DNA from: Paenibacillus amylolyticus
GTDB lineage: Bacteria; Bacillota; Bacilli; Paenibacillales; Paenibacillaceae
Direction of reading: 5' to 3'
Length of the DNA stretch: 64,000 bases
Assembly (NCBI RefSeq): GCF_029689945.1
Contig: NZ_CP121451.1
Location: 4,154,001-4,218,000 of the forward strand
Part shown: piece after piece, positions 40,356 to 50,543 of the stretch
How the letters are laid out: each line of letters begins with the position of its first letter
Position numbering within the stretch: position 1 is the stretch's first letter
Made by a program: the position numbers and the translations under genes
Notes under the pieces: model-generated
The model's database searches: none
What the model saw: only the letters and a program-made list of their open reading frames with translations
What the model was told of the DNA's origin: nothing

Positions 40356-41861
40356 TTATTTATTGTTTAAAACGGTTTGATGAGCTGCCTCATATTCGGT
40401 AATGATTTTGTCTCCACCTGATTTTCTCCAAGTATCAATAGCATTCTGGAAACCGGCACGATCCAGCTTGCCCAGGATATACTTGTATGTTGCATCCGTG
40501 ATGATCTTCTGCAATTCAGAGCCTTGTTCTGAGAATGTCGGTGATTCCAGTGAGTACACTGGGTTCAGCACGGCAAAGGTTGTGTTTTCCTCAATTAACC
40601 GTGTCGATTCAATACGGAGTGGGTCAGCATCCACAATGGCATATCCGTTCTCGTTAGGGCGGGAAGATGAAAATGGCTGTACCTCTTGCTCCCATAATTT
40701 GGTGTTGATTATGGTGGCACCATTGTTCTCGTCGAGGCTATAGTGCACATCTTTGATTCCATATGTCATCAAGGTAAATACCTCTTCACTCATCAGATCA
40801 TCCATAAACTTCAGAATACGTTTCAATTCAGCTTCGTCCTTAACCTCCGATTTAGGAAAAGCAAGCAACCCACCTACGCCATTGGATGTGGACCAGATCG
40901 CTCGATCACTTTCATTGCCTGTGGATGTAATGTCATTGACCATGACAAGCTCCATGTCATCTTGAACTCCTTGGGCAAGATTGAACAGCCCCTTGCTATC
41001 AAATAGAGCTCCCACATAGATCCCTGCCTTGCCCTGTGCGAAGCCTTCCTGCTGATCCTTCTTGGCTGTTACGGCAAAATCCTGATTAATGTATCCATTG
41101 GTGTACAGCTCTTTCATATAATCCATCGCCTGAATGTAACTTTCGGACTCAAACTCAGGTGTCACTTTGCCATCCTCACTAATCGCCCAACCACTGGGTG
41201 TACCAAAGTAAGATCCCAGAGTCTTAAACGCACCGAATACCAAATCACTGCGATCAATGAATCCGGTTGTGTCTTTCACGCCATTGCCATCGGGATCTTG
41301 TTCTGTAAATGCTTTTGCCACTTCCATGAGTTCTGCCGTTGTTTTGGGTACAGGCAAACCAACCTTGTCGAGCCAGTCTTTACGTATAATTACACCGTTG
41401 CGAGCAACTTGTTTTTGCATCGGTATCCCGTATAATTTCCCTTCAATGGAAGCCGAATTGCGCATATCCTGAGATATGCCTTTCAGGTTCGGAAATTCGT
41501 CCAGATACGGTCCAACCTCCCAGAAGACGCCTGCTTTGAGCGCATTGCGAACCGAAGAATTCTCCAGAATCGTCAAGGATACAATGTCAGCGAGAGAACC
41601 GGAAGCAAGTGACGTATTAAGCCGTTCTTCCTTAGAAGCATCCGGAATCCAGGAAAACTGTATATCCACATCCGTAATCTCTTCAATTTTGTTAAGTACG
41701 GTATCCGTAGGTGGTGAAGCGGTATGCATAATATTCAACCAACTAATCGTTGTTTTGCCGTCAGCATTGGTTCCTGAATCCCCACTTCCTCCCGCACAGG
41801 CAGATAACAGTAAGGCTCCACTTAACGTAAGCGCTAACAATTTTGCAGTTCTATATCTCAT
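40356..41861 (-). CDS. Extracellular solute-binding lipoprotein (LplA-type, oligosaccharide ABC importer)
   Basis: 501 residues. ATG follows AAGGGGATTGAACG. A lipoprotein signal ends at LLLSAC with Cys22 as the lipidation site. The mature part is a type-1 sugar-binding protein (TISWLNIMHTASPP, LYGIPMQKQVARNGVIIRKDWLDKVGLPVPKT, DPDGNGVKDTTGF). Length and motifs fit the large Lpl/YtcQ group that binds pectin- or hemicellulose-derived oligosaccharides. It is in one unit with permease B upstream and GH105 downstream. No ATPase gene is present; in this group a shared MsmX-type ATPase encoded elsewhere serves many importers. Confidence 0.92.
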   Translation of the reverse strand: MRYRTAKLLALTLSGALLLSACAGGSGDSGTNADGKTTISWLNIMHTASPPTDTVLNKIEEITDVDIQFSWIPDASKEERLNTSLASGSLADIVSLTILENSSVRNALKAGVFWEVGPYLDEFPNLKGISQDMRNSASIEGKLYGIPMQKQVARNGVIIRKDWLDKVGLPVPKTTAELMEVAKAFTEQDPDGNGVKDTTGFIDRSDLVFGAFKTLGSYFGTPSGWAISEDGKVTPEFESESYIQAMDYMKELYTNGYINQDFAVTAKKDQQEGFAQGKAGIYVGALFDSKGLFNLAQGVQDDMELVMVNDITSTGNESDRAIWSTSNGVGGLLAFPKSEVKDEAELKRILKFMDDLMSEEVFTLMTYGIKDVHYSLDENNGATIINTKLWEQEVQPFSSSRPNENGYAIVDADPLRIESTRLIEENTTFAVLNPVYSLESPTFSEQGSELQKIITDATYKYILGKLDRAGFQNAIDTWRKSGGDKIITEYEAAHQTVLNNK

Positions 41862-41905
41862 CGTTCAATCCCCTTTTCACGAATTATCGTCATTCTGGAT
41901 TGCTA

Positions 41906-42871
41906 CTAGTATACGCCGTCTTCTCCTAATTTTTTGGCGAGACGATTAGCGAACATGACAAGTATCAGACCTACAAGACCTTTGAACAATCCAACCGTTG
42001 TACTAAAGCTCAATTGTCCGTTCTTCAAACCTGCCGTGAAGATATACGTATCAAATATCTCACCGACTTCCCGGTTAAGTGAATTCAGTAGCAGGTACAT
42101 ATGTTCAAAGCCAAGTTCCAGCGTGTTTCCGATTTTGAGAATCAACAATGTAATAATGACCGGGCGAATTGCGGGTAATGTTACGTGCCACATTTTGCGC
42201 AATCTAGATGCGCCGTCCATCTCGGCAGCTTCATACAGCTGGGTATCTACAACGGTAATGGCTGCGAGGTAGATAATGGTTGACCAACCAGCTTCCTTCC
42301 ATATAATCTGCAAAATGTACATCGGACGAAGCCATTCTGGAGAGGTTAAGAAGCTGATCTTGCTACCACCAAATGCAGCTATAATTTCATTGACGACGCC
42401 CCCATCCACACTAAGAAATACATACGTGATGGAGACAATAATAACCCATGACATGAAATGTGGAATATATACGATCGTTTGAATGGAGTTTCGGAATAAC
42501 CTGTGCCGTACTTCATTCATCATAAGCGCGAGGATGATCGGAATCGGGAAGAAGATCACTAGTTCAAGCGCGAACAAGATCAATGTATTACTAAGTAACA
42601 TGGCGAAGGTTGGTTCCGTAAACAGACGGACAAAATGTTTGAAGCCCACCCATGGACTATCTCTAATTCCTAAATACGGCTGATAATCCTGAAATGAAAT
42701 AATAAGTCCGCCCATCGGAAAATACTTGAAGATCACAAAATAGATAAAACCGGGAAGAATCATTAAATAAAGAAGCTTGTTGGATGCAGCGTTTCTCAAA
42801 TAGTGTCCTAATCCTGTATTCCGATGTGCTTTGTGTTGTAACGAAACGACTGAGGGCTCAGATTCTCTCAC
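41906..42871 (-). CDS. ABC oligosaccharide importer permease B (LplB/YtePA type)
   Basis: 321 residues. GTG at 42871 follows AAGGAGG. Six membrane spans and the EAA loop AAEMDGASRLRKMWHVTLPAIRP that contacts the ATPase. KYFPMGGLIISFQDYQPYLGI is the hallmark of LplB-type permeases. It is the first gene of the minus-strand unit. Its usual partner, the C-type permease, is transcribed away from it starting at 43184. Confidence 0.92.
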   Translation of the reverse strand: MRESEPSVVSLQHKAHRNTGLGHYLRNAASNKLLYLMILPGFIYFVIFKYFPMGGLIISFQDYQPYLGIRDSPWVGFKHFVRLFTEPTFAMLLSNTLILFALELVIFFPIPIILALMMNEVRHRLFRNSIQTIVYIPHFMSWVIIVSITYVFLSVDGGVVNEIIAAFGGSKISFLTSPEWLRPMYILQIIWKEAGWSTIIYLAAITVVDTQLYEAAEMDGASRLRKMWHVTLPAIRPVIITLLILKIGNTLELGFEHMYLLLNSLNREVGEIFDTYIFTAGLKNGQLSFSTTVGLFKGLVGLILVMFANRLAKKLGEDGVY

Positions 42872-43183
42872 TGCTTGCTGACCTCCTTGTTTGGGATGGT
42901 GTAGTTGAATGCTTCTTAAGCATATGAGATGAAAGCGATTCCGTACATAATCATTAGCTATTGTAGTTGAAAGATTCCCCGTCCAGCACGACTTGAGGCC
43001 AGATGATCAGGTACAGATCGTAGATCATGATTATTTTTGGTACTATGGATTATCATGGAGTTTCAATGCTTTCGCATCACTATAACGTTCCATTTCAAGT
43101 CAGTAGGTCAGGATTATGTACGTAATATTCTTCGCTTGTTAAGGTAAGGAAGAATCACTACTTAACAAGGAGGAACATATCAG
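42872..43183. other. Divergent control region of the importer
   Basis: A 312-bp region holding promoters for permease B (minus) and permease C (plus). A near-cre ATGAAAGCGATTCCG (42929-42943) matches the consensus except for the last base. ATGCTTTCGCATCAC (near 43066) is another partial palindrome. The AraC regulators nearby probably bind here. Confidence 0.45.
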
Positions 43184-44067
43184 ATGTCCAAACACAATGT
43201 TAAAAAGGAACAACTCGGTGGCTTCATATTCAATGTAATGAATTATACGTTCTTGCTTCTTTTCTCTCTCGCCTGCCTATTACCCTTCGTAAACGTCGTT
43301 GCCAGTTCCTTCGCTTCCACGCAGGAGATTGTGCAGAAGAAGTTTATTCTGTTTCCGACCTCCTTCTCACTTGATGCCTATCGTTACATCTTCTCCACAC
43401 CTACCATCTTCAAAGGACTCGGCGTATCCATCTTCATCACGCTGGCAGGAACCATTGTCAGTATGACGCTAACGGCACTTATGGCTTACGGGTTATCCAG
43501 GAGATATCTCATGGGACGGAATTTTATCAATTTCTTGGTCGTCTTCTCGATGTTGTTCAGCGGGGGATGATTCCTACCTTCCTGGTTGTGAAAGCCGTTG
43601 GGTTAATCGACTCGTACTGGTCCATGATTATCCCTACTGCGATCAATGCATTCAACCTGATCATCATGCGCAATTTCTTCCAGGCGTTACCGGATAGCCT
43701 AGAGGAATCTGCCAAAATTGATGGTGCCAACGACTTTCGCATTTTGCTGCAAATTATGATTCCACTCGCTCTACCTTCCATTGCAACCTTATCCCTGTTC
43801 TATGGTGTATCCTATTGGAACACATATATGAATGCGATCCTGTACCTCAACGAGTCCACGATGTGGCCGCTGCAAGTATTGCTCCGCCAGATTGTCATTG
43901 TATCCAGTGGCATGGATGGCAACAGCTCGGTTGTAGACATTGTCCCTCCATCTCAGACCATTAAAATGAGTGTCATCGTTGTGGCTACTGTACCGATGCT
44001 GCTTGCGTATCCTTTCGTGCAGAAGCACTTTACCAAAGGCGCTTTACTTGGTTCAGTGAAAGGTTGA
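43184..44067 (+). CDS. ABC oligosaccharide importer permease C (LplC/YtcP type); one -1 frameshift
   Basis: About 294 residues after restoring one G in the run of five at 43562-43566. ATG follows AAGGAGGAACATATCAG. N-terminal half: six-span start with ASSFASTQEIVQKKFILFPTSFSLDAYRYIFS. Second half: GMIPTFLVVKAVGLIDSYW and the EAA loop EESAKIDGANDFRILLQIMIPLALP. It ends FTKGALLGSVKG as LplC-type permeases do. It pairs with permease B at 41906-42871. Confidence 0.87.
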
Positions 44068-44091
44068 GCTGAGGCACACATCGAAAATAAC

Positions 44092-44122
44092 AATCCCCTC
44101 GGGATCAACCTGAGGGGATTTA
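44092..44122 (+). terminator. Terminator after permease C
   Basis: AATCCCCTC pairs with GAGGGGATT, a perfect 9-bp stem with an 11-nt loop, followed by TACACTTAT. Confidence 0.7.
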
Positions 44123-44197
44123 CACTTATATGGAATGAAGTTTAATTTTGAATGTGCTTACGGATTATCGGATACTGCCAACGTATACAGGGATTAC

Positions 44198-46437
44198 TCA
44201 GCTATCCATCCGCAACCTTCGATATGCACCAGGGGTGAGATTCTCTTTTTCCGAAAAGTACGTATAAAGTTCTGGGAATTCTGATATCCCAGTCGTTCGG
44301 CTATATCTTTGATGGGCATGTTCGTGTCCACCAACCATTTCCTTGCTACATCTAGTCTGATATTCATTAAGTACTCGCTAAAGGTCATATTGTATTCTTT
44401 ACGGAAAATGCTGCTTAGATAGTTCGGCGTATAATGCAATCGTTCACTTATGGATTCCAGTGACAAGTCCTGATCGTATTCCGTGCGTACAATAGACGCC
44501 ATACGATCTGCAAGTGTGCGGAACTGTTGGCTCGCTCTCTCCTGCATACTATCTACCATAGGATAGATGACCTCGTGAACAAGAATGTGCTCAACTTCTT
44601 CCGGATTCAACGTGTGCAGTAGTCGATGATACAATGTGCCGTTACGCTGTGTAAGCAACACGTCCGTACCAATGAGCTGCTCCAACTGAATCAAATTGTT
44701 CACGAATCGAATCAATGTGATCTCCAGATTCATTGGATTAAGGTTGTGCTTCATCATATCTGCTAACAGCGGGTATAACGTACGTGTCACCTCTTCTTTG
44801 TCACCAAGACGTATGGCATCGAACAGCCGACTCTCCAATTCTGTAGGGTAGTGAAGTAAGGTTGGCCCGTTGCCCACACGTAAGATATCCTCATAGAAAA
44901 TAACGGACTCTTTGCCTAACTTAAGACGCTGGTACAATGCTTCAAGACTCATATCACAGGCTTCCCGGGTATTCATCAGGTCTTCATATTGACCACTGAA
45001 GCCCACACTGACTGAAGCGGACCAATACTCGCGAGACAATTGAATAACCCTTTTGGCATATTGCAACATTACTTCTCGATTGTCTGAAGAACTGCCAGCG
45101 AAGGATAATATCGTTGCTTGTGTCCGTTCATTCAACACGACAGGTAACATCCGTTGGGACGGAGGGATGATCTCCTGCACTAACTGATTAACGGCCAACA
45201 GCAGTGTATCTTTATCAGCCAGCGAGCCTTTCCCGGGACGGTCAATCTGAATCAACATCGTTGCATATATCTCGTTGTACATCTTCGTATATGCGAATCG
45301 TTCAAGATAGCTATGGATCTCTTCCCTGGTTAACCTATTCTGTAGTACATTTAGAACAAATTGTGTTTCAAGTTTGGGCTTTTCAAGATGGATAAGCTGT
45401 TCAAGATGTTGTTTCTCTGAAACAATAGAATGGATCGACTGAATGATCCAACCGACCTCGTCCCTGACCGTTCTCTCAGCACGTCCACCAAGACTATGCT
45501 GAATTTGAAGAACGGGCTTGGCAAGCCGTAAAGCTATAATGTATGCAAGAATGATCATCAGAGCCATAATGACGGCACCCATTACAATTAAACCCAAACG
45601 GGTCGATGATAGAGCTTGGCTGACTTCTTTTTGATTGGGAAGTGTGATATAAGTCCATCCATTATAAGTAGAACGGGCGTACAAGCCCATGATTGAATCA
45701 CCCGATGCAGCAGGAATTGTAATCTGTCCTGAAGGGGGCTCATTAATTATTTGTTTGCTGATTAAGTTCATTTGCTCAGCAGATATAGAACTTTGTTCGG
45801 TTAAAGCTGCGTAGAGCAATTCACCCTGTTTGTTCAAAATGTAGATCGGAGCATCGGATTGCGTCTGTAGGGATTGATTCAGTGTTCGCAAAGAAATGTC
45901 CGACATCGCAATGGCTTCCTTGTCCTTCGAATACATTGGTAAAGCATGCAGCAATCGAAGACCTTCTTTTGTTTTGGTCCAATAGAGATTATTACCTTCC
46001 GGGTCAGCGAATAAGGCTTGCATCCGTTGCTTCTCTTCATCTGTAATTCGTTTTAACGACCCGTTAGACAGGCTCCAATTCTGCTTCAGACTCACAAGCG
46101 AATACTGTACGCCATCAAGCCCCATCGTCGCAATATACCCTAACTGGGAATTGAGTTCTCGGTAAGCTTCATAATCTTGCCCGCTTAATGGACTGTTAAT
46201 GACCTTACGAAAAGATGGTGTTGTACTGTACGTGGCAAATGCATATTCAATGGTTTGAATTTTTTGTTCCAGTGTATTTCTCACCTGCAGAATTAAGCTT
46301 TGGTGCCCTTCGCTTACACGTGCTATTACAGATTTTGTAGTTGCAACATAGATATAACTTCCAAAACCTACAACGAGTCCGATGCTAAGGAGTAGGATCG
46401 AGACAAAGATATTCGTAAACGTTTTACTCTTTCGCAT
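44198..46437 (-). CDS. Membrane-sensor AraC-family regulator; one -1 frameshift at the C-terminus
   Basis: About 746 residues. The start at 46437 follows GGGGGAG. An N-terminal span (NIFVSILLLSIGLVVGF), a ~245-residue extracellular sensor, a second span (LGLIVMGAVIMALMIILAYIIAL), a long cytoplasmic linker and a C-terminal double helix-turn-helix (SLESISERLHYTPNYLSSIFRKEYN; IKDIAERLGYQNSQNFIRTFRKK). Restoring one A at 44246-44250 gives the expected ending ENLTPGAYRRLRMDS and stop at 44198. This class regulates polysaccharide importers next door in Paenibacillus. It converges on permease C. Confidence 0.88.
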
Positions 46438-46651
46438 GTCCTGCTCCCCCATCTGTTTGAATTGGTACATCTTCAGTCCATTTGTCATGAAACCCTTCAC
46501 GGCAGATATGTAATCGCTTGCATTTTACTGTACTATAAAAACTGTAAGCCGTTTTAGATCTCGTCACACTAGAGTTTATCATGGCAATGAACAAGAATAT
46601 AGACATAAAGAATATAAAACTAGCCAAAAATTGCACTGGAGGTTAAGACGT

Positions 46652-47446
46652 ATGTTACCTTTTTATGAGATTCGTAAGGATGAATTATCGGTTATCCGGA
46701 ATTTGAAGGAGATTTCTTTCCCTCCACATATGCACGGATATCTTGAAATTCTATATGTCATTTCAGGTTCTCAACGGATTGAAGTGAATGATCAATCGTA
46801 TGATTTGCATGAAGGTGATGCAGCAATGATATTCCCTGATATGGTTCACCGTTACGAAACAACTGGACATTCCTCTACGAGCGAAGTGTTGATTATTGTG
46901 CATCCCAAGCTCTTAGGCGGTCTGTTTCCTGATCTGACTCGCTTCCATCCCAAGAATCCCATTATCACTAAACCATATGTTCATGAAGACGTTGCTGTCG
47001 CTTTTGAGAAAGTGAAGCGGGATGATGATTATGCCATTAAACTTGGCTGGATTCACATCATCATCGCGCATCTAATACGCGAGATTGAATTTGAACAAGT
47101 ACAGCAACTCCCCGTACAGGATTTATCCAAGAAGCTGATGGAATACTTAGCAACACATTTCACCGAGCCCATCACCCTAGACACTCTTGCCTTCGAGTTT
47201 AACGTGAGTAAATATTATATTTCTCGCATCTTCTCGAAGCGGTTCAAGATGAACCTGCGAAACTATCTATCGATGCTTCGGGTAGAATATGCTTCCATAC
47301 TAATTCGTACAACAGATGCATCTCTAACAACGGTATGGATGAATGCAGGATTCGATAGCCAGCGTACGTTCAATCGGGTGTTTCAGGCGATTTACGGCAT
47401 GACACCACGAGATTTTAAGAACAATGTGAGCAACTATCTAAAATGA
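46652..47446 (+). CDS. AraC-family regulator with cupin sensor
   Basis: 264 residues from ATG 46652, chosen for GGAGG with 9 nt spacing; the frame is open slightly upstream. The cupin-like N-terminal domain (FPPHMHGYLEILYVISGSQRIEV, LHEGDAAMIFPDMVHRYE) precedes two helix-turn-helices (ITLDTLAFEFNVSKYYISRIF; LTTVWMNAGFDSQRTFNRVFQAIYGMTPRDF). It is divergent from the membrane-sensor regulator and likely controls the pectin locus together with it. A terminator follows. Confidence 0.9.
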   Translation: MLPFYEIRKDELSVIRNLKEISFPPHMHGYLEILYVISGSQRIEVNDQSYDLHEGDAAMIFPDMVHRYETTGHSSTSEVLIIVHPKLLGGLFPDLTRFHPKNPIITKPYVHEDVAVAFEKVKRDDDYAIKLGWIHIIIAHLIREIEFEQVQQLPVQDLSKKLMEYLATHFTEPITLDTLAFEFNVSKYYISRIFSKRFKMNLRNYLSMLRVEYASILIRTTDASLTTVWMNAGFDSQRTFNRVFQAIYGMTPRDFKNNVSNYLK

Positions 47447-47458
47447 ATGAACAACAAC

Positions 47459-47494
47459 CAGAGTACCATGGATTACAATGGCTCTCTGGCTTTT
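47459..47494 (+). terminator. Terminator after the AraC gene
   Basis: CCAGAG..CCAT pairs with ATGG..CTCTGG with a small internal mismatch, followed by CTTTTAAGG. Confidence 0.65.
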
Positions 47495-47527
47495 AAGGTG
47501 GAAATAAATCAATGATTAATGACTCTA

Positions 47528-48486
47528 TCAATAATTAATATGGTTTACAATCTCATCTATAACTTCCTGACAAGTCAGGATTTCTTGGATTCCTCCTGCT
47601 GATGGAGAAACGCTGATGGTTCCTTGGTCTAAGTTTCCTAATAAGAGCGCCTCTTTGTATCCGTTTTTATGATAAGGTATAGCCTCTTCATCTTTTCCTT
47701 CCTTAATGAGCTCGTATGCTTTTAGTCCTCCTGGTGTTGGAATGGTTCGCTCATGTACTCCTTCAAGTTCAATGATTTCTTCACTGTTGACCTGAACAAT
47801 TGCGCGTTTTGCCGCATGACTCGCAGGATTTTCCACTGTCGCTATGAATCTTGTCCCCATATACACGCCTTGTGCTCCCATCGCGAAGGCTGCTTAGCTC
47901 CTCGTCCATCAATGATACCGCCAGCCGCGATTACAGGTATACTGACAGCTGCGGTTACTTGGGGTAGTAAGGTGAAAAGACTAACATTGTACTGACTGAT
48001 ATGCCCTCCCGCTTCGCTACCGGTGACAATAACAGCGTCAGCTCCATGTTTCTCTGCTTCCATGATGTTCTGAACAGTAGGTGTGATCGGTCGATAAAGC
48101 ACCGTTATACCGTGCTTTTTTAACTTAACCATTTCGCTTGCAATCATTTGGTTACCAATGGCTACTACATATTTCACCTTTTCTTCGATCAGGATGTTGA
48201 AAAGCATTGTAGTAAACGGTTGAGTACCACTGTCATCAAACGGAAAGATATAATTTACAGCGAAGTTCTTATTCGTTAACTGCTTCACTTTCCGAATCTC
48301 GTTTCGCACATTGTCAGCATACTCTTCCAAACTATTGGGATTTAGGGTTTGTCCTGCATTTGGTCCCAGTACCCCCATGCCTCCAGCATTACACACAGCT
48401 GCTACCAACTCTGCTGAAGTGACCCAATTCATAGCCGCAGAAATAATGGGATATTCTATATTTAATAACTCCGTAATCTTATTCAT
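47528..48486 (-). CDS. Nitronate monooxygenase-like FMN enzyme; one -1 frameshift
   Basis: About 319 residues once one A is restored near 47894. ATG 48486 follows AAAGGAGC with 6 nt spacing. TIM-barrel FMN enzyme: IEYPIISAAMNWVTSAELVAAVCNAGGMGVLG at the N-terminus, GADAVIVTGSEAGGH in the middle, IPVIAAGGIIDGRG and then MGAQGVYMGTRFIAT in the other frame. These fit the 2-nitropropane dioxygenase/FabK group, which oxidises propionate-3-nitronate or reduces enoyl thioesters. It is divergent from an HxlR regulator. Confidence 0.85.
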
Positions 48487-48650
48487 TGGATAAGCTCCTT
48501 TATATATGTTAATACGTTGATTGAGGAATGCCGCAATGTCTTCTATACTAGTTGAGACCTCCATATTAGAGAAGTAGGCAATAATAATGAACATAGTCAC
48601 TTTTTTAGTACTATAGGATAATTAGATTGATCAGTGAGAGGAAGAAATAT

Positions 48651-49055
48651 ATGACTCGGATGTGTTTGGATGGATTTCATGAAGAATTTAAGGAAGATTA
48701 CCCTATGATTTTTGGGATGGCCTACACTCAGCATGTACTATCAGGACGCTGGAAGTTTCTCATCATCTGGTTTTTGAAGGATCAAGCACGACGCTTTCAT
48801 GAGATCAGATCATTTCTGAATGATATACCGCAAGGCTCTTTAACGAAACAATTGAGAGAGTTAGAAGAGAATGGGCTCATTTCAAGAGAGGTATTTCCAG
48901 AAGTCCCACCACGCGTAGAGTATTCTCTGTCAGAGAAAGGACGGGATTTCCTGCCTATCTTAGATATGATGGAAAAGTTTGGATTGAAGCATGGGGAGAC
49001 TCAAGCGATTCATGCAACTAATACGACAGAAAAAGATACTGATCCTAGGGTGTAA
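48651..49055 (+). CDS. HxlR-family regulator
   Basis: 134 residues. ATG 48651 follows GAGAGGAAG with 6 nt spacing. Winged-helix pattern GRWKFLIIWFLKDQARRFHEI, IPQGSLTKQLRELEENGLI and REVFPEVPPRVEYSLSEKG, very similar to the HxlR at 24943. The only early Cys is in the fifth codon (MTRMC). It is divergent from the nitronate monooxygenase gene, which is the natural target. The stop overlaps the upstream extension of the MerR frame. Confidence 0.88.
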   Translation: MTRMCLDGFHEEFKEDYPMIFGMAYTQHVLSGRWKFLIIWFLKDQARRFHEIRSFLNDIPQGSLTKQLRELEENGLISREVFPEVPPRVEYSLSEKGRDFLPILDMMEKFGLKHGETQAIHATNTTEKDTDPRV

Positions 49056-49097
49056 TGAAATATAATTCGAATCAAGTTCAGAATAAAGGTATAATTA

Positions 49098-49117
49098 ACT
49101 TCAAGTTAACTTTAACT
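49098..49117 (+). promoter_or_regulatory. MerR-type operator in front of merR
   Basis: ACTTCAAGTTAACTTTAACT is centred on GTTAAC and matches the operator in the dehydrogenase promoter (49538-49555) almost base for base. It points to autoregulation. Confidence 0.65.
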
Positions 49118-49135
49118 ACGAAAGGATCATTCGGT

Positions 49136-49504
49136 ATGTATAGTATAAGTGAAATTGAGAAAATTACAGGTTTACGTCCCTCCACCCTCCGCTATTATGA
49201 ACAAGAAGGCATCTTGCCTCATGTTGCGCGAAATGCTTCAGGTAGAAGAGAATACTCGAACGAAGTTCTAGAGTGGCTGGAGCTGGTTATCGCTTTGAAA
49301 GATACGGGAATGTCTATTGAAGATATTAAGGCATACACGGAGCTGATTCGACAAGGAGACCCTTCCCTGGATGATAGAAAACAATTTTTGCTTATGCACA
49401 AAACCAGGGTGGAACGGACCGTGGCTCAGACGCAGTTCCATCTGGAGAAGATTATTCGCAAGATAGCGATCTACGATGTTTTGATGTATAAGAAGAAGAA
49501 ATAG
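49136..49504 (+). CDS. MerR-family regulator
   Basis: 122 residues. ATG 49136 is chosen because AAAGGATC lies 7 nt before it. N-terminal helix-turn-helix (YSISEIEKITGLRPSTLRYYEQEGILPHVAR), wing (GRREYSNEVLEWLELV), then a long coiled-coil dimerisation helix and a short C-terminus without a metal-binding Cys cluster. This fits the AdhR/YfmP-like aldehyde- or stress-responsive group. Its product very probably activates the short-chain dehydrogenase gene just downstream. Confidence 0.9.
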   Translation: MYSISEIEKITGLRPSTLRYYEQEGILPHVARNASGRREYSNEVLEWLELVIALKDTGMSIEDIKAYTELIRQGDPSLDDRKQFLLMHKTRVERTVAQTQFHLEKIIRKIAIYDVLMYKKKK

Positions 49505-49533
49505 ACTCCGAAATTAAGTGCTCAAAAATGATG

Positions 49534-49564
49534 TTGACTTCAAGTTAACTTTAAGAGTTAAAGT
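49534..49564 (+). promoter_or_regulatory. MerR-activated promoter of the dehydrogenase gene
   Basis: -35 TTGACT (49534-49539), a 19-bp spacer, and -10 TAAAGT (49559-49564). The spacer contains the palindrome CTTCAAGTTAACTTTAAG (49538-49555). A 19-bp spacer is the classic signature of promoters that MerR proteins untwist. Confidence 0.8.
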
Positions 49565-49593
49565 AAAGTTATTACCTTGAAGGAGTGATTACA

Positions 49594-50435
49594 TTGTCAG
49601 AACCAAAAGTATGGCTTATCACTGGATGTTCAACAGGATTTGGGAGACACATCGCGCAGCAAGCGATTGATGCAGGTTATAATGTTGTCGTGACCGCACG
49701 TAATGTTGAGCAGATCACAGAACTTACAGCGGGGCATGAAGATCATGTGCTTGCTCTCCCACTCGACGTGACTAATCCAGAGCAGATCCGCAATGCGGTT
49801 GATTGTACGCTGGAAAAGTTTAAGCGTATTGATGTACTTGTGAACAATGCAGGTATTGGATATTTCAGCTCGGTTGAGGAAAGCGTAGAGGAAGAAACGC
49901 GTAAGATGTTCGAGATTAACTTCTGGGGGCTCATGCATGTGACGAATGCGGTACTCCCTTACATGCGTTCTCAAAAAAGTGGTCACATTATCAACTTTTC
50001 ATCCATTGGCGGCTTAACTTCCTTCCCAACTCTCGGGTATTATCATGCTACGAAATATGCTGTTGAGGGCATATCTGAGAGCCTCTCTAAGAATTGGCAC
50101 CTTTTAATATTTACGTGACTTTAATGGAGCCAAGTAGTTTCCGCACGGATTGGGGTGGCCGTTCTTCTGCCAAAACAGAGACAAGCATCCCTGAGCTTAA
50201 AGAATCCATTGTTGGACAAATGCTGCAAGGTATTCAACTGGGGGCTGGTCAAGAAGCTGGAGATCCGGCAAAGGCTGCTGAAGCAGTTATCAACGTTGTG
50301 GAAACAACGGAACCTCCTCTTCGTCTATTGCTTGGAAAACAAGCCTACGATGCAGCAACCTATAAATTCAAGAACATGCTTACGAGCATAGAACAATGGA
50401 AAGAAACAACGATAAACGCAGATTACAAATCATAA
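49594..50435 (+). CDS. Short-chain dehydrogenase/reductase; one -1 frameshift
   Basis: About 280 residues after restoring one base near 50089-50091. TTG 49594 follows AAGGAG with 8 nt spacing. The N-terminal half has the nucleotide motif GCSTGFGRH, NNAGIG, the catalytic Ser in INFSSIGG and YxxxK in YYHATKYAVEG. The other frame continues LAPFNIYVTLMEPSSFRTDWGGRSS. This ending is typical of the large 'classical' SDR group used on aldehydes and ketones. The MerR-type promoter makes it inducible. Confidence 0.87.
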
Positions 50436-50496
50436 ACTGGTTAAATTCCTAAGGGTGGCTGACGGATAATGTCTGCTGCCCTTTGTTATGTATAAA

Positions 50497-50537
50497 ATGG
50501 CAGCATCCTGTTGAGATTTGAACAGAATGCTGCCATG
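50497..50537 (-). terminator. Terminator of the ABC-hydrolase unit
   Basis: ATGGCAGCAT.CTGTT pairs with AACAG.ATGCTGCCAT, about 15 bp. On the minus strand TTTTATAC follows. It also lies in the right place to end the dehydrogenase gene from the other side. Confidence 0.8.
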
Positions 50538-50543
50538 CCTGAT

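Noticed and set aside
43562..43566. Programmed frameshift in the permease C gene at the G run
   Set aside because: The same kind of one-base loss occurs in 16 other unrelated places, there is no stimulatory structure or ribosome-site-like element, and programmed shifting is unknown in this family.
46437..46500. Longer N-terminus of the membrane-sensor regulator
   Set aside because: The 21 extra residues lack a ribosome site, while GGGGGAG precedes ATG 46437.
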